A DNA stretch of 12,054 nucleotides from NCBI GenBank assembly GCA_016650135.1, contig JAENWH010000028.1, forward strand, positions 1-12,054. The letters are read 5' to 3'. The notes beneath the pieces were generated by a model. The model made no database searches and was not told where the DNA came from. It worked only from the letters and a program-made list of their open reading frames with translations. The stretch comes from Peptostreptococcaceae bacterium. GTDB taxonomy: Bacteria > Bacillota_A > Clostridia > Peptostreptococcales > Anaerovoracaceae. Positions 1 to 7,020 of this stretch are shown piece after piece. The translations under genes and the position numbers were made by a program. Positions within the stretch are counted from its first letter, which is position 1, and each line of letters begins with the position of its first letter.

Positions 1-1307
<1,307 letters not shown>

Positions 1308-1348
1308 TTATCACCTCATAATTAAATTTTGTTCTTATACCATGATAC

Positions 1349-1377
1349 ATTGTACTATATTTCGTCTAAATTTTCAA
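1349..1377 (-). promoter_or_regulatory. SigA-type promoter for gyrB
   Basis: On the minus strand, TTGAAA (1377-1372) is followed after exactly 17 bases by TACAAT (1354-1349), each close to the -35 and -10 consensus. The -10 box ends 47 bases before the gyrB ATG, which leaves room for a short leader with the ribosome site. This suggests that gyrB can be transcribed independently of the dnaA-dnaN-recF transcript. No clear terminator separates recF from it, so read-through from recF is also likely. The remaining part of the recF-gyrB gap (about 1378-1478) holds no gene that I can see. Confidence 0.8.
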
Positions 1378-1478
1378 GCGTTTTAACTCTATATTAAAAA
1401 TAAATGTAAAAAAGAAGTAAATACTGTTTTCATTAGTCAACGGCCGTATTTAGGCGCTAATTCGCATATCTTAACTTT

Positions 1479-2582
1479 CTATATATGTCGCCTTATTTTC
1501 ACTTTACCATCTTTCACCGTATATATGTTTTTTTCAGGTAGATTTTTCTCCAGAAATTCACTTATTTCAGTTGTTGTAATAAATATTTGAAGATCCTTTA
1601 ACGAGCTTATCAAATACTTTTGCCTTGTACTGTCAAGTTCGGATAAAACATCATCAAGAAGTAATATTGGCTTTTCTCTTTTCTCTTCTTCAATCAGTTT
1701 TACTTCTGCCAGTTTTAATGATAAGGCAGCAGTTCTTTGCTGCCCTTGAGATCCATAATTTCTAATATCAATTCCATTAACAAGCAGTTTTAAATCATCT
1801 TTATGAGGTCCAATACTTGTATTTCCTTTATAAATATCATTTTTCCAGCTTTTTTCCAGCTTTTTTAAATAAATATCCTTTTGATTTTCCATATTTTCAA
1901 TATATTCAATATTTGCTTCATAAATTATTTCTAAAATTTCTTTATTATTGGTTATTTCTTTATGAATCTCCTTGCTTATCAAATTAATTTTTTCAATAAA
2001 TTCTTTTCTTTGCCTTATTATTTTGGAACCGACCTCACAAAGAGAAATATCCCAGACCTTCAAACTGTCTTCTTTTACGTTTTTTTCTTTTAAAAGAGCA
2101 TTTCTCTGCTGTAAAATTTTCTTATATCTTGATAAATTATTATAATAAACCGGTTTTAACTGACTAAGTTCTCTATCAATAAATTTTCTTCTTTTTTCCG
2201 GCTCATCTTTCACTATTCTCAGATCTTCCGGAGAAAAAACAACTATATAAATATTATCAAGCATCTCAGACGTTTTTGACAATTTATATCCTTCTTTTTT
2301 TACTTCTTTTCCTTCTTTTTTTATCAGTAATTCCAATTCTAAAGGTTCTTCGTTCTTTTCCGCTGATACTTTAACTCTGGCAAATTCTCCATCAAACCCT
2401 ATCATTTCATGATCCTTATTTGTGCGAAAGGATTTTCCAATAGATGTCAAATAAATAGCCTCTATTAAATTAGTCTTTCCCTGTGCATTTTTCCCAAGTA
2501 AAATATTCACCTTTTTATGAAAATCCATATCAAGGTGAATATAATTTCTAAAATTATTAAGTTCTATTTTTTTAATATACAT
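1479..2582 (-). CDS. recF: DNA replication and repair protein RecF
   Basis: RecF is an SMC/ABC-like ATPase that, with RecO and RecR, helps load RecA at single-strand gaps. The 367-residue protein is of normal family length. It starts with MYIKKIELNNFRNY, carries a Walker A motif GKNAQGKT at residues 30-37, an ABC signature around SQGQQRT at 278-284, and a Walker B with D-loop (ILLLDDVLSELD) at 306-317. The ATG at 2582 lies 10 bases after the dnaN stop, and its ribosome site (AAGGAAA) overlaps that stop, so it is probably translationally coupled to dnaN. The usual S4-domain gene between dnaN and recF is missing. The middle of the gene is Lys/Ile/Glu-rich and very AT-rich, and it contains an 11-bp tandem repeat at 1841-1862. 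Confidence 0.97.
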   Translation of the reverse strand: MYIKKIELNNFRNYIHLDMDFHKKVNILLGKNAQGKTNLIEAIYLTSIGKSFRTNKDHEMIGFDGEFARVKVSAEKNEEPLELELLIKKEGKEVKKEGYKLSKTSEMLDNIYIVVFSPEDLRIVKDEPEKRRKFIDRELSQLKPVYYNNLSRYKKILQQRNALLKEKNVKEDSLKVWDISLCEVGSKIIRQRKEFIEKINLISKEIHKEITNNKEILEIIYEANIEYIENMENQKDIYLKKLEKSWKNDIYKGNTSIGPHKDDLKLLVNGIDIRNYGSQGQQRTAALSLKLAEVKLIEEEKREKPILLLDDVLSELDSTRQKYLISSLKDLQIFITTTEISEFLEKNLPEKNIYTVKDGKVKIRRHI

Positions 2583-2592
2583 ATTGTTTTCC

Positions 2593-3705
2593 TTAATTTC
2601 CTGTTAATCTAACCGGCAAAATTAAATATTCATATTCATTCCCCTCAATTGGTTTTATTAAACAAGGACTTATACTTGTGTTTAATTCAATTTTAATTTC
2701 TTCTGTGTTAATAGATTTTAATGCATCTAATAAATATTTTGAATTAAAACCTATTTCTAAATTTTCACCATCTTTACTTATTATAACATTTTCTTTTACA
2801 TTTCCCTCCTCTGATTTTGAGGTTATAATCATATTATTTTCAAGTATAGCCAGTTTTATTAAATTATTTTTTCCTTCTTTTGCTAAAAGTGAAGCTCTTT
2901 CAACACTTTCCATAAAATCAACCTTATTAACAATTACAATTGTTTTAAATTCTTTTGGTGTTATATCCCTATATTTAATAAATTCTCCATCTAACAATCT
3001 TAAAACTATTTTTGTGGACTCCAATAATATTACTGCTTTTTTATTATCCAATATTAATTCTATATTTTCTCCTTCTTCACTTTCACTTATTATTTTATTT
3101 ATTTCATTCAGTATTTTTGCTGATACTATTATTTTCTTTTCCTCTTTATTTATAATTTTTTCTCTCGCTACCGCCATTCTAAAACCATCCAATGCGACCA
3201 TATTGATTGAATCTTCTTCAATTTCAATTAACTCTCCTACAATAATACCTTTTGATTCATCTATGCTTGCAGCAAAAACCGTTTTCTTTATCATTTCTTT
3301 AAATATATCTTTGTTTAATAATATTCTATAATTACTCTCTATTTCTCCAATATTTGGAAACTCATCAGGAGATAATCCAACAATTGTGAATTCCGAAGAA
3401 GAACATTTAATATTGATATTATTTTCTGCTATTTTTTCTATTTCAATATTTTCATTTGGCAGTTTTCTAATAATGTCTCCAAAAAGTTTAGAAAGTACTA
3501 CAACTGAACCTTCTTCCTCTGTATTCACATTGATTTTTTTTTCTATACTTAAATCTAAATCAGATGCAGATAAAGTTAATATTCCATCTTTGGTGACTTT
3601 AATTAATATTCCTTTAAGAATTGGTATTGTGGTTCTAGCCGTAACTGCTTTTGAAACAGTATTAATTGCTCTTGATAATTGTTGCTGACTGCAAGTGAAT
3701 TTCAT
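2593..3705 (-). CDS. dnaN: DNA polymerase III sliding clamp (beta subunit)
   Basis: This is the ring-shaped processivity clamp that tethers the replicative polymerase to DNA and recruits other repair and replication proteins. At 370 residues it matches the family length for three tandem clamp domains. It opens with MKFTCSQQQLSRAINTVSKA, has the characteristic PILKGILI segment near residue 28 and ALDGFRMAVA in the middle, and ends with the typical ILPVRL tail before TGN. The ATG at 3705 follows an AAAAGGAGA ribosome site with a spacing of 6 bases. It is the second gene of the dnaA operon; no convincing separate promoter was found in the dnaA-dnaN gap, which holds origin elements instead. Sampled lines of this gene are only about 20-22% GC, much lower than gyrB, yet the protein appears intact. 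Confidence 0.98.
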   Translation of the reverse strand: MKFTCSQQQLSRAINTVSKAVTARTTIPILKGILIKVTKDGILTLSASDLDLSIEKKINVNTEEEGSVVVLSKLFGDIIRKLPNENIEIEKIAENNINIKCSSSEFTIVGLSPDEFPNIGEIESNYRILLNKDIFKEMIKKTVFAASIDESKGIIVGELIEIEEDSINMVALDGFRMAVAREKIINKEEKKIIVSAKILNEINKIISESEEGENIELILDNKKAVILLESTKIVLRLLDGEFIKYRDITPKEFKTIVIVNKVDFMESVERASLLAKEGKNNLIKLAILENNMIITSKSEEGNVKENVIISKDGENLEIGFNSKYLLDALKSINTEEIKIELNTSISPCLIKPIEGNEYEYLILPVRLTGN

Positions 3706-3720
3706 ATAAAATCTCCTTTT

Positions 3721-3737
3721 TTTTCTTATATTATTTT
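3721..3737. other. AT-rich tract, likely DNA unwinding element
   Basis: This 17-base tract has a single G/C base and lies directly beyond the DnaA-trio array and just ahead of the dnaN ribosome site. In Bacillus-type origins the strands first separate at the trios and the adjacent AT-rich DNA. Position and composition fit that role; the function is inferred. Confidence 0.6.
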
Positions 3738-3755
3738 TAGTAATAGTAGTAGTAG
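3738..3755 (+). other. DnaA-trio array of the origin unwinding element
   Basis: Read 3' to 5' from the DnaA-box side, this strand gives six contiguous triplets GAT-GAT-GAT-GAT-AAT-GAT (5' to 3': TAG TAA TAG TAG TAG TAG). The array is separated from the nearest DnaA box by GGCC (3756-3759). DnaA-trios, known from Bacillus subtilis, guide a DnaA filament onto one single strand during opening of the origin. The order box, GC-rich spacer, trios, AT tract is as described there. That this copy is functional is inferred. Confidence 0.8.
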
Positions 3756-3759
3756 GGCC

Positions 3760-3830
3760 TGTGGATATGTGTATAAGTGTTTCAAAACGTTTAACAGCAA
3801 CGGGTATTCCTGTGGATAAAGTGTTGATAA
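3760..3830 (-). other. DnaA-box cluster downstream of dnaA (oriC, dnaN side)
   Basis: Four same-orientation DnaA boxes lie between dnaA and dnaN. On the minus strand they read TTATCAACA (3830-3822, one mismatch), TTATCCACA (3819-3811, perfect), TTATACACA (3776-3768, one mismatch) and ATATCCACA (3768-3760, one mismatch). The last two share a single base and are therefore packed head to tail next to the GC-rich spacer and trios. This corresponds in layout to the downstream part of the bipartite origin in Bacillus. It is the probable site of strand opening. Confidence 0.85.
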
Positions 3831-3859
3831 CTATAAAAAGTTATTCTTTTCGGAGTGCA

Positions 3860-5191
3860 TTAATTATCTTTCAGCTGTTTTTTTAATGAAGTGACAATAT
3901 CCTTAATAGATGGATTACTTTTTATTTCTGTTGAAATTTTATCACAGGCATGAAGAACTGTACTATGGTCTCTTTTTCCAAAAGCAGCACCAATTTTAGG
4001 AAGCGATAAATCTGTCATATCTCTGCAGAGGTACATGGCTATTTGTCTTGGAAAAGAGATACTCCTATCTCTTTTTGCAGATTCCATTTCAGAAACCTTG
4101 ATATTGAAGTGTTTACACACCATTTTTTTAATATTTTCCTGATTAATTGCTGTTTCTTCTGATGAAAGCACGTCTTTTAATACATTTTTAGCAAAAGGAA
4201 CATTAATTTTTTCATCCACCAGACTTGCATAACCAACGACACGAGTGAAAGCACCTTCAAGTTCTCTGATGTTTAATTTAATTTTTTCCGCTATATATCC
4301 AATAACATCAATTAAATCATTTGTAATTTCAATATTTTCCAGTGTTGCTTTTTTTATTAATATAGCAACTCTTGTTTCATAATCAGGAGGCTGAATATCT
4401 GCAATAAAATTCCACTGGAACCTTGAACGCAAACGATCCTCAATGTTTGTCAGCCTGTTTGGAGGTCGGTCGCTTGATATAATAATCTGTTTATTTGCTT
4501 CATATAGAGTATTGAAGGTATGAAAAAACTCTTCTTGTGTTCCTTCTTTTCCTTCTATAAACTGAATATCATCTATTAATAAAACATCTATACTTCTATA
4601 TTTGTTTCTAAATTCAATAGTTTTTCTTTCTCCTATAGATTTGATTAATTCGTTTGTGAACATTTCGGAAGAAACATAAAGAACCTTTAATTTTGGATGA
4701 TTCTGTAATATGTAATGTCCTATTGCATGCATTAGATGTGTCTTTCCAAGGCCGGAATCACCATATATAAATAATGGATTGTACGCATCAGAAGGGGTTT
4801 TTGCAACAGCCTGAGCTGCAGCATGAGCATATTTATTATTTTCACCAACGACGAAGCTTCCAAAATTATATCTTGGATTTAAATAATATTCTTCTCTGAA
4901 GTTTTCGCCAAGACCAAGATAGGAAGAATCTTCTTCTTCTTCATGAAATTCAAATACAACGGTATATTTTTTCTTGAAAACCTGATAAATAGCGTTTTCA
5001 AGTAAAGGTAAATAGCGTGCAGCTAAAATATTAAGATTTAGTTCGCTAAATGGATCAAGATAAATTTTGTTATCTGCATCGTCGATTCGAATCGGTGTAA
5101 TTGGTACAAACCAAGTACTGTAACCTACCTCAGTGGTCTCTTTTGAAAGGACATCAAGGACTTTTAACCAGTTATTCTTAAAATTTTTCAT
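3860..5191 (-). CDS. dnaA: Chromosomal replication initiator protein DnaA
   Basis: DnaA binds DnaA boxes at oriC, forms an ATP-dependent filament and opens the origin for helicase loading. I place the start at the ATG at 5191, giving 443 residues. A ribosome site (AAGGAAG) precedes it by 5 bases, and the resulting N-terminus (MKNFKNNWLKVLDVL) aligns with known domain I. An upstream in-frame TTG at 5242 lacks a ribosome site and lies inside the predicted promoter, so it is rejected. Domain II is short and acidic (EEEEDSS). The AAA+ domain has Walker A GDSGLGKT at 144-151 and Walker B LIDD at 205-208. Domain IV has the DnaA signature at about 375-419, including GKRDHSTV at 405-412, which reads DnaA boxes. 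The gene is flanked on both sides by DnaA-box clusters and is the first gene of the dnaA-dnaN-recF unit. Confidence 0.98.
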   Translation of the reverse strand: MKNFKNNWLKVLDVLSKETTEVGYSTWFVPITPIRIDDADNKIYLDPFSELNLNILAARYLPLLENAIYQVFKKKYTVVFEFHEEEEDSSYLGLGENFREEYYLNPRYNFGSFVVGENNKYAHAAAQAVAKTPSDAYNPLFIYGDSGLGKTHLMHAIGHYILQNHPKLKVLYVSSEMFTNELIKSIGERKTIEFRNKYRSIDVLLIDDIQFIEGKEGTQEEFFHTFNTLYEANKQIIISSDRPPNRLTNIEDRLRSRFQWNFIADIQPPDYETRVAILIKKATLENIEITNDLIDVIGYIAEKIKLNIRELEGAFTRVVGYASLVDEKINVPFAKNVLKDVLSSEETAINQENIKKMVCKHFNIKVSEMESAKRDRSISFPRQIAMYLCRDMTDLSLPKIGAAFGKRDHSTVLHACDKISTEIKSNPSIKDIVTSLKKQLKDN

Positions 5192-5196
5192 TATTG

Positions 5197-5207
5197 CTTC
5201 CTTTTTT
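5197..5207 (-). promoter_or_regulatory. dnaA ribosome binding site that fixes the start
   Basis: On the minus strand, AAAAAAGGAAG ends 5 bases before the ATG at 5191. No comparable site precedes the longer TTG start at 5242. This decides the dnaA start and shortens the open frame by 17 codons. Confidence 0.8.
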
Positions 5208-5233
5208 GAATTATGTAGAATTGATGTATCTAT

Positions 5234-5262
5234 ATAATACAAAAAAAGTTATCCACAGGCAA
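5234..5262 (-). promoter_or_regulatory. dnaA promoter with a DnaA box in its spacer
   Basis: On the minus strand, TTGCCT (5262-5257) is followed after 17 bases by TATTAT (5239-5234), a reasonable SigA-type pair. Transcription would start near 5227, about 36 bases before the dnaA ATG. The perfect DnaA box at 5257-5249 occupies the spacer and overlaps the last base of the -35, so bound DnaA should block RNA polymerase. That is consistent with the autoregulation of dnaA known in other bacteria. A weaker alternative pair lies upstream (TTGTAG and CACAAT around 5353-5325). Confidence 0.65.
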
Positions 5263-5334
5263 GGGGAATATTTTAAGGGTAAAAACCAAGTATTAAAAAA
5301 GTTATCCACAAGTTGTGGATAATATTGTGCATAG
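5249..5334. other. DnaA-box cluster upstream of dnaA (oriC, rpmH side)
   Basis: Three perfect boxes are present: TTATCCACA on the plus strand at 5249-5257 and 5302-5310, and its reverse complement TGTGGATAA at 5314-5322. The last two form an inverted pair separated by 3 bases. A fourth, weak candidate, TGTGCATAG (two mismatches), lies at 5326-5334. The 350-base gene-free gap 5192-5541 therefore holds the dnaA promoter, this cluster, an AT-rich stretch (about 5341-5430) and the rpmH promoter. With the cluster on the other side of dnaA it forms a bipartite origin. Confidence 0.9.
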
Positions 5335-5431
5335 TTTTAACAAGTGCTACAATATATAGATATAAAACACTTTAAAATGGGAAACAAAGCATTTTAATTC
5401 ATAAATATATTTTTATTAGTTTATATATCAG

Positions 5432-5460
5432 TTGACTTTTATTGGGCGGTTGGGTATACT
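5432..5460 (+). promoter_or_regulatory. Strong SigA-type promoter for rpmH
   Basis: TTGACT (5432-5437) and TATACT (5455-5460) are separated by exactly 17 bases. Each hexamer differs from consensus at one position. Transcription would begin near 5467, giving a leader of about 75 bases before the rpmH ATG. It points away from the divergent dnaA promoter and probably drives rpmH through jag. Confidence 0.88.
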
Positions 5461-5541
5461 TATAAGGCATGTATGCGAGTTGAAATTTAGATATCGCAGT
5501 AAAATATATCTTTAAATATTAAGCAAGGAGGTGTTTTAGAT

Positions 5542-5676
5542 ATGAAGCAAACTTATCAACCAAAAGTAAGACAAAGAAAAAAGGAACATGGCTTTAGAAA
5601 AAGAATGAAGACAAAAAACGGTAGAAATGTATTAAAGAGAAGAAGAGCAAGAGGAAGAAAAGAGTTGACAGCATAG
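5542..5676 (+). CDS. rpmH: 50S ribosomal protein L34
   Basis: L34 is a small, highly basic protein of the large ribosomal subunit. The 44-codon frame, found by reading the sequence directly, encodes [20 protein letters not shown] at its N-terminus and the conserved core [20 protein letters not shown], ending ELTA. This is the normal L34 length and sequence pattern. A near-ideal ribosome site, AAGGAGGTG (5525-5533), lies 8 bases before the ATG. It is the first gene of the rightward unit, under a strong promoter and next to the divergent dnaA, as in most Firmicutes. A small hairpin with a T-run directly follows the stop and may reduce expression of rnpA relative to rpmH. Confidence 0.98.
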   Translation: MKQTYQPKVRQRKKEHGFRKRMKTKNGRNVLKRRRARGRKELTA

Positions 5677-5703
5677 AGACCGCAAACGTGGTCTTTTTGT
5701 TTA
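5677..5703 (+). terminator. Small hairpin with T-run after rpmH (attenuator)
   Basis: The arms AGACCGC (5677-5683) and GTGGTCT (5688-5694) form a 7-bp stem with one G-U pair and an AAAC loop. TTTTTGTTT-like sequence follows, counting the last T of the stem. It begins immediately after the rpmH stop. The stem is short, so it is probably a partial terminator that lets some transcripts continue into rnpA. Confidence 0.6.
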
Positions 5704-5729
5704 AAGGATACTCTTCAATATGGTGAGAA

Positions 5730-6074
5730 ATGCTAAAACCGAATGTTTTACGCAAAAAAAAGGATTTTTCTATGCTGTACAGCAGAGGAAAATCTGTTGG
5801 TGACAAATATGTGGTGCTGTTTTACAAAAAAAATGGTTTAACATACAACAGGGTCGCTTTTTTAGCAAGCAAAAAGGTTGGTAATAGTGTGTTTAGAAAT
5901 AGAGCACGCCGACTGATGAAGGAAAGCTTTAGAGAACTAGAAAAAGAATTTAGAACAGGATACGACTTAATAATTATAGGGCGAAATACCATAAACGGTA
6001 TAAAGTGCCAGGAAGTTTTTAAATCGTTAAAATCTGCGTCTAATAGAGGAAAACTGTTGGAAACAAGCAAATAA
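5730..6074 (+). CDS. rnpA: Ribonuclease P protein component
   Basis: RnpA is the small basic protein that binds the RNase P RNA and helps it cleave the 5' leader from precursor tRNAs. The 114-residue frame has the family pattern: [17 protein letters not shown] near the N-terminus, a central [14 protein letters not shown] strand and the RNR signature [10 protein letters not shown] at residues 57-66. The ATG at 5730 has a modest ribosome site (GGTGAG, 5722-5727) only 2 bases away, so initiation is probably weak. An overlapping ATG at 5720 is in another frame. It follows rpmH and precedes yidD by 4 bases, the standard order. Confidence 0.96.
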   Translation: MLKPNVLRKKKDFSMLYSRGKSVGDKYVVLFYKKNGLTYNRVAFLASKKVGNSVFRNRARRLMKESFRELEKEFRTGYDLIIIGRNTINGIKCQEVFKSLKSASNRGKLLETSK

Positions 6075-6078
6075 GAAG

Positions 6079-6297
6079 GTGAAATTTCTGAAAAATATAT
6101 TAGTAATGTTAATAAAGGGATATCAGGCTCTTGTATCTCCATTTTTCCCTCCTGCTTGTCGGTTTTATCCAACGTGTTCAACTTATTTTATTCAGGCAGT
6201 TGAAAAGTATGGAGCATTCAAGGGTAGCTTTTTAGGAATAAAAAGAATTCTCAAGTGTCATCCTTTTCATCCGGGAGGATACGATCCTTTAAAATAG
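6079..6297 (+). CDS. yidD: Membrane protein insertion efficiency factor YidD
   Basis: YidD is a short membrane-associated protein thought to help YidC insert membrane proteins. The frame encodes about 72 residues with the complete family core: [20 protein letters not shown], then [20 protein letters not shown] and a YDPLK end. Three Cys residues match the conserved ones. The start is uncertain. The GTG at 6079, 4 bases after rnpA, gives an N-terminus ([15 protein letters not shown]) that resembles relatives, but the AAGAAGGTGA ribosome-like sequence overlaps this codon. The ATG at 6106 would remove 9 residues and has no ribosome site. Coupling to rnpA translation is likely. It sits directly before yidC. 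Confidence 0.93.
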   Translation: MKFLKNILVMLIKGYQALVSPFFPPACRFYPTCSTYFIQAVEKYGAFKGSFLGIKRILKCHPFHPGGYDPLK

Positions 6298-6309
6298 TGG
6301 AGGAAATTA

Positions 6310-6999
6310 ATGTATATTACAATTATGGGTTATATAGCACGGCCGATGGGTATGCTACTTAATCTGCTTTATGGATTTATTCAAAATTATGGGATATCAC
6401 TTATTGTTTTTACAATAATAATAAAGTTGTTATTATATCCCCTTTATGCACATCAAATTAAATCAACAGCCAAAATGGGAGATTTGCAGCCAAAAATAAA
6501 GGCGATTCAAAATAAATTTTCCCATGATAAAGTTATATTAAATGAAAAATTGTCACAACTTTATAAAGATGAAAAATATAATCCAATGAGTGGCTGTCTG
6601 CCAATGCTGATACAAATGCCAATTATTTTTGGGCTTTTTGTATTACTTAGAAATCCAATGACATATATTGCAAATCCGGATATGATGCTTGCAGTACATG
6701 AGACTTTCATATGGATTAGTGATTTAAGTCAGCCAGATGCTTGGATTTTACCACTTGGAGCTGGAATTACAACTTATATTTCATTTTCTCAGACCCAAAG
6801 TCAAACAACTGTAGATCCTAATAATCCAATGTCTTCTATGACAAGTATAATGAAATATTTTTTCCCTGTTATGATTGTTTGGATGGGTAGGTCTTTTCCT
6901 GCAGGCCTGGCACTTTACTGGTTTGTAGGTACTTCAATGCAGATACTGTTTAATATGCGTCTTAATAAATTAAGAAAGAAAATGAAAGAAAAAAAATAA
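6310..6999 (+). CDS. yidC: Membrane protein insertase YidC/Oxa1 family
   Basis: This insertase places proteins into the cytoplasmic membrane, alone or with the Sec translocon; in spore formers the homologue is SpoIIIJ. The 229-residue protein is a short Gram-positive type without the large periplasmic domain of E. coli. No lipoprotein Cys is visible at the N-terminus. Hydrophobic segments lie at about 14-45, 98-114, 145-160, 183-194 and 196-215. A cytoplasmic loop at about 50-92 is charged and helical, and the C-terminal tail is Lys-rich (LRKKMKEKK), as expected for ribosome contact. K39 sits in the first segment of the conserved core, where an Arg occupies the hydrophilic groove in Bacillus SpoIIIJ. 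A GGAGG ribosome site precedes the ATG. jag follows 21 bases downstream. Confidence 0.95.
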   Translation: MYITIMGYIARPMGMLLNLLYGFIQNYGISLIVFTIIIKLLLYPLYAHQIKSTAKMGDLQPKIKAIQNKFSHDKVILNEKLSQLYKDEKYNPMSGCLPMLIQMPIIFGLFVLLRNPMTYIANPDMMLAVHETFIWISDLSQPDAWILPLGAGITTYISFSQTQSQTTVDPNNPMSSMTSIMKYFFPVMIVWMGRSFPAGLALYWFVGTSMQILFNMRLNKLRKKMKEKK

Positions 7000-7020
7000 G
7001 AAGCGTGGAGGAAATCACAT

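Noticed and set aside
1441..1470. Palindromes ACGGCCGT and TTAGGCGCTAA after recF as a terminator or operator
   Set aside because: Both are short and lack a T-run; no known binding site matches them.
2678..3331. 217-codon plus-strand open frame opposite dnaN
   Set aside because: It is low-complexity Ser/Ile/Phe/Leu sequence caused by the AT-rich antisense of an intact dnaN, without family resemblance.
3828..3845. Inverted repeat ATAACT/AGTTAT after dnaA as a terminator
   Set aside because: The stem is 6 weak base pairs with no T-run after it on the minus strand, and it overlaps a DnaA box.
5192..5242. 17-codon N-terminal extension of dnaA from a TTG at 5242
   Set aside because: It has no ribosome site, it lies in the spacer of the predicted promoter upstream of the expected transcript start, and the ATG at 5191 has a good site and a family-like N-terminus.
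5326..5334. TGTGCATAG as a fourth upstream DnaA box
   Set aside because: It has two mismatches to the consensus, so it is noted only as a weak candidate within the cluster.
5489..5511. AGATAT/ATATCT inverted repeat in the rpmH leader as a regulatory RNA
   Set aside because: The stem is only 6 A/T-rich base pairs with an 11-base loop, easily due to chance in such DNA.
5594..6181. Minus-strand open frames opposite rpmH, rnpA and yidD
   Set aside because: They are antisense to three well-recognised genes and have no recognisable domains.
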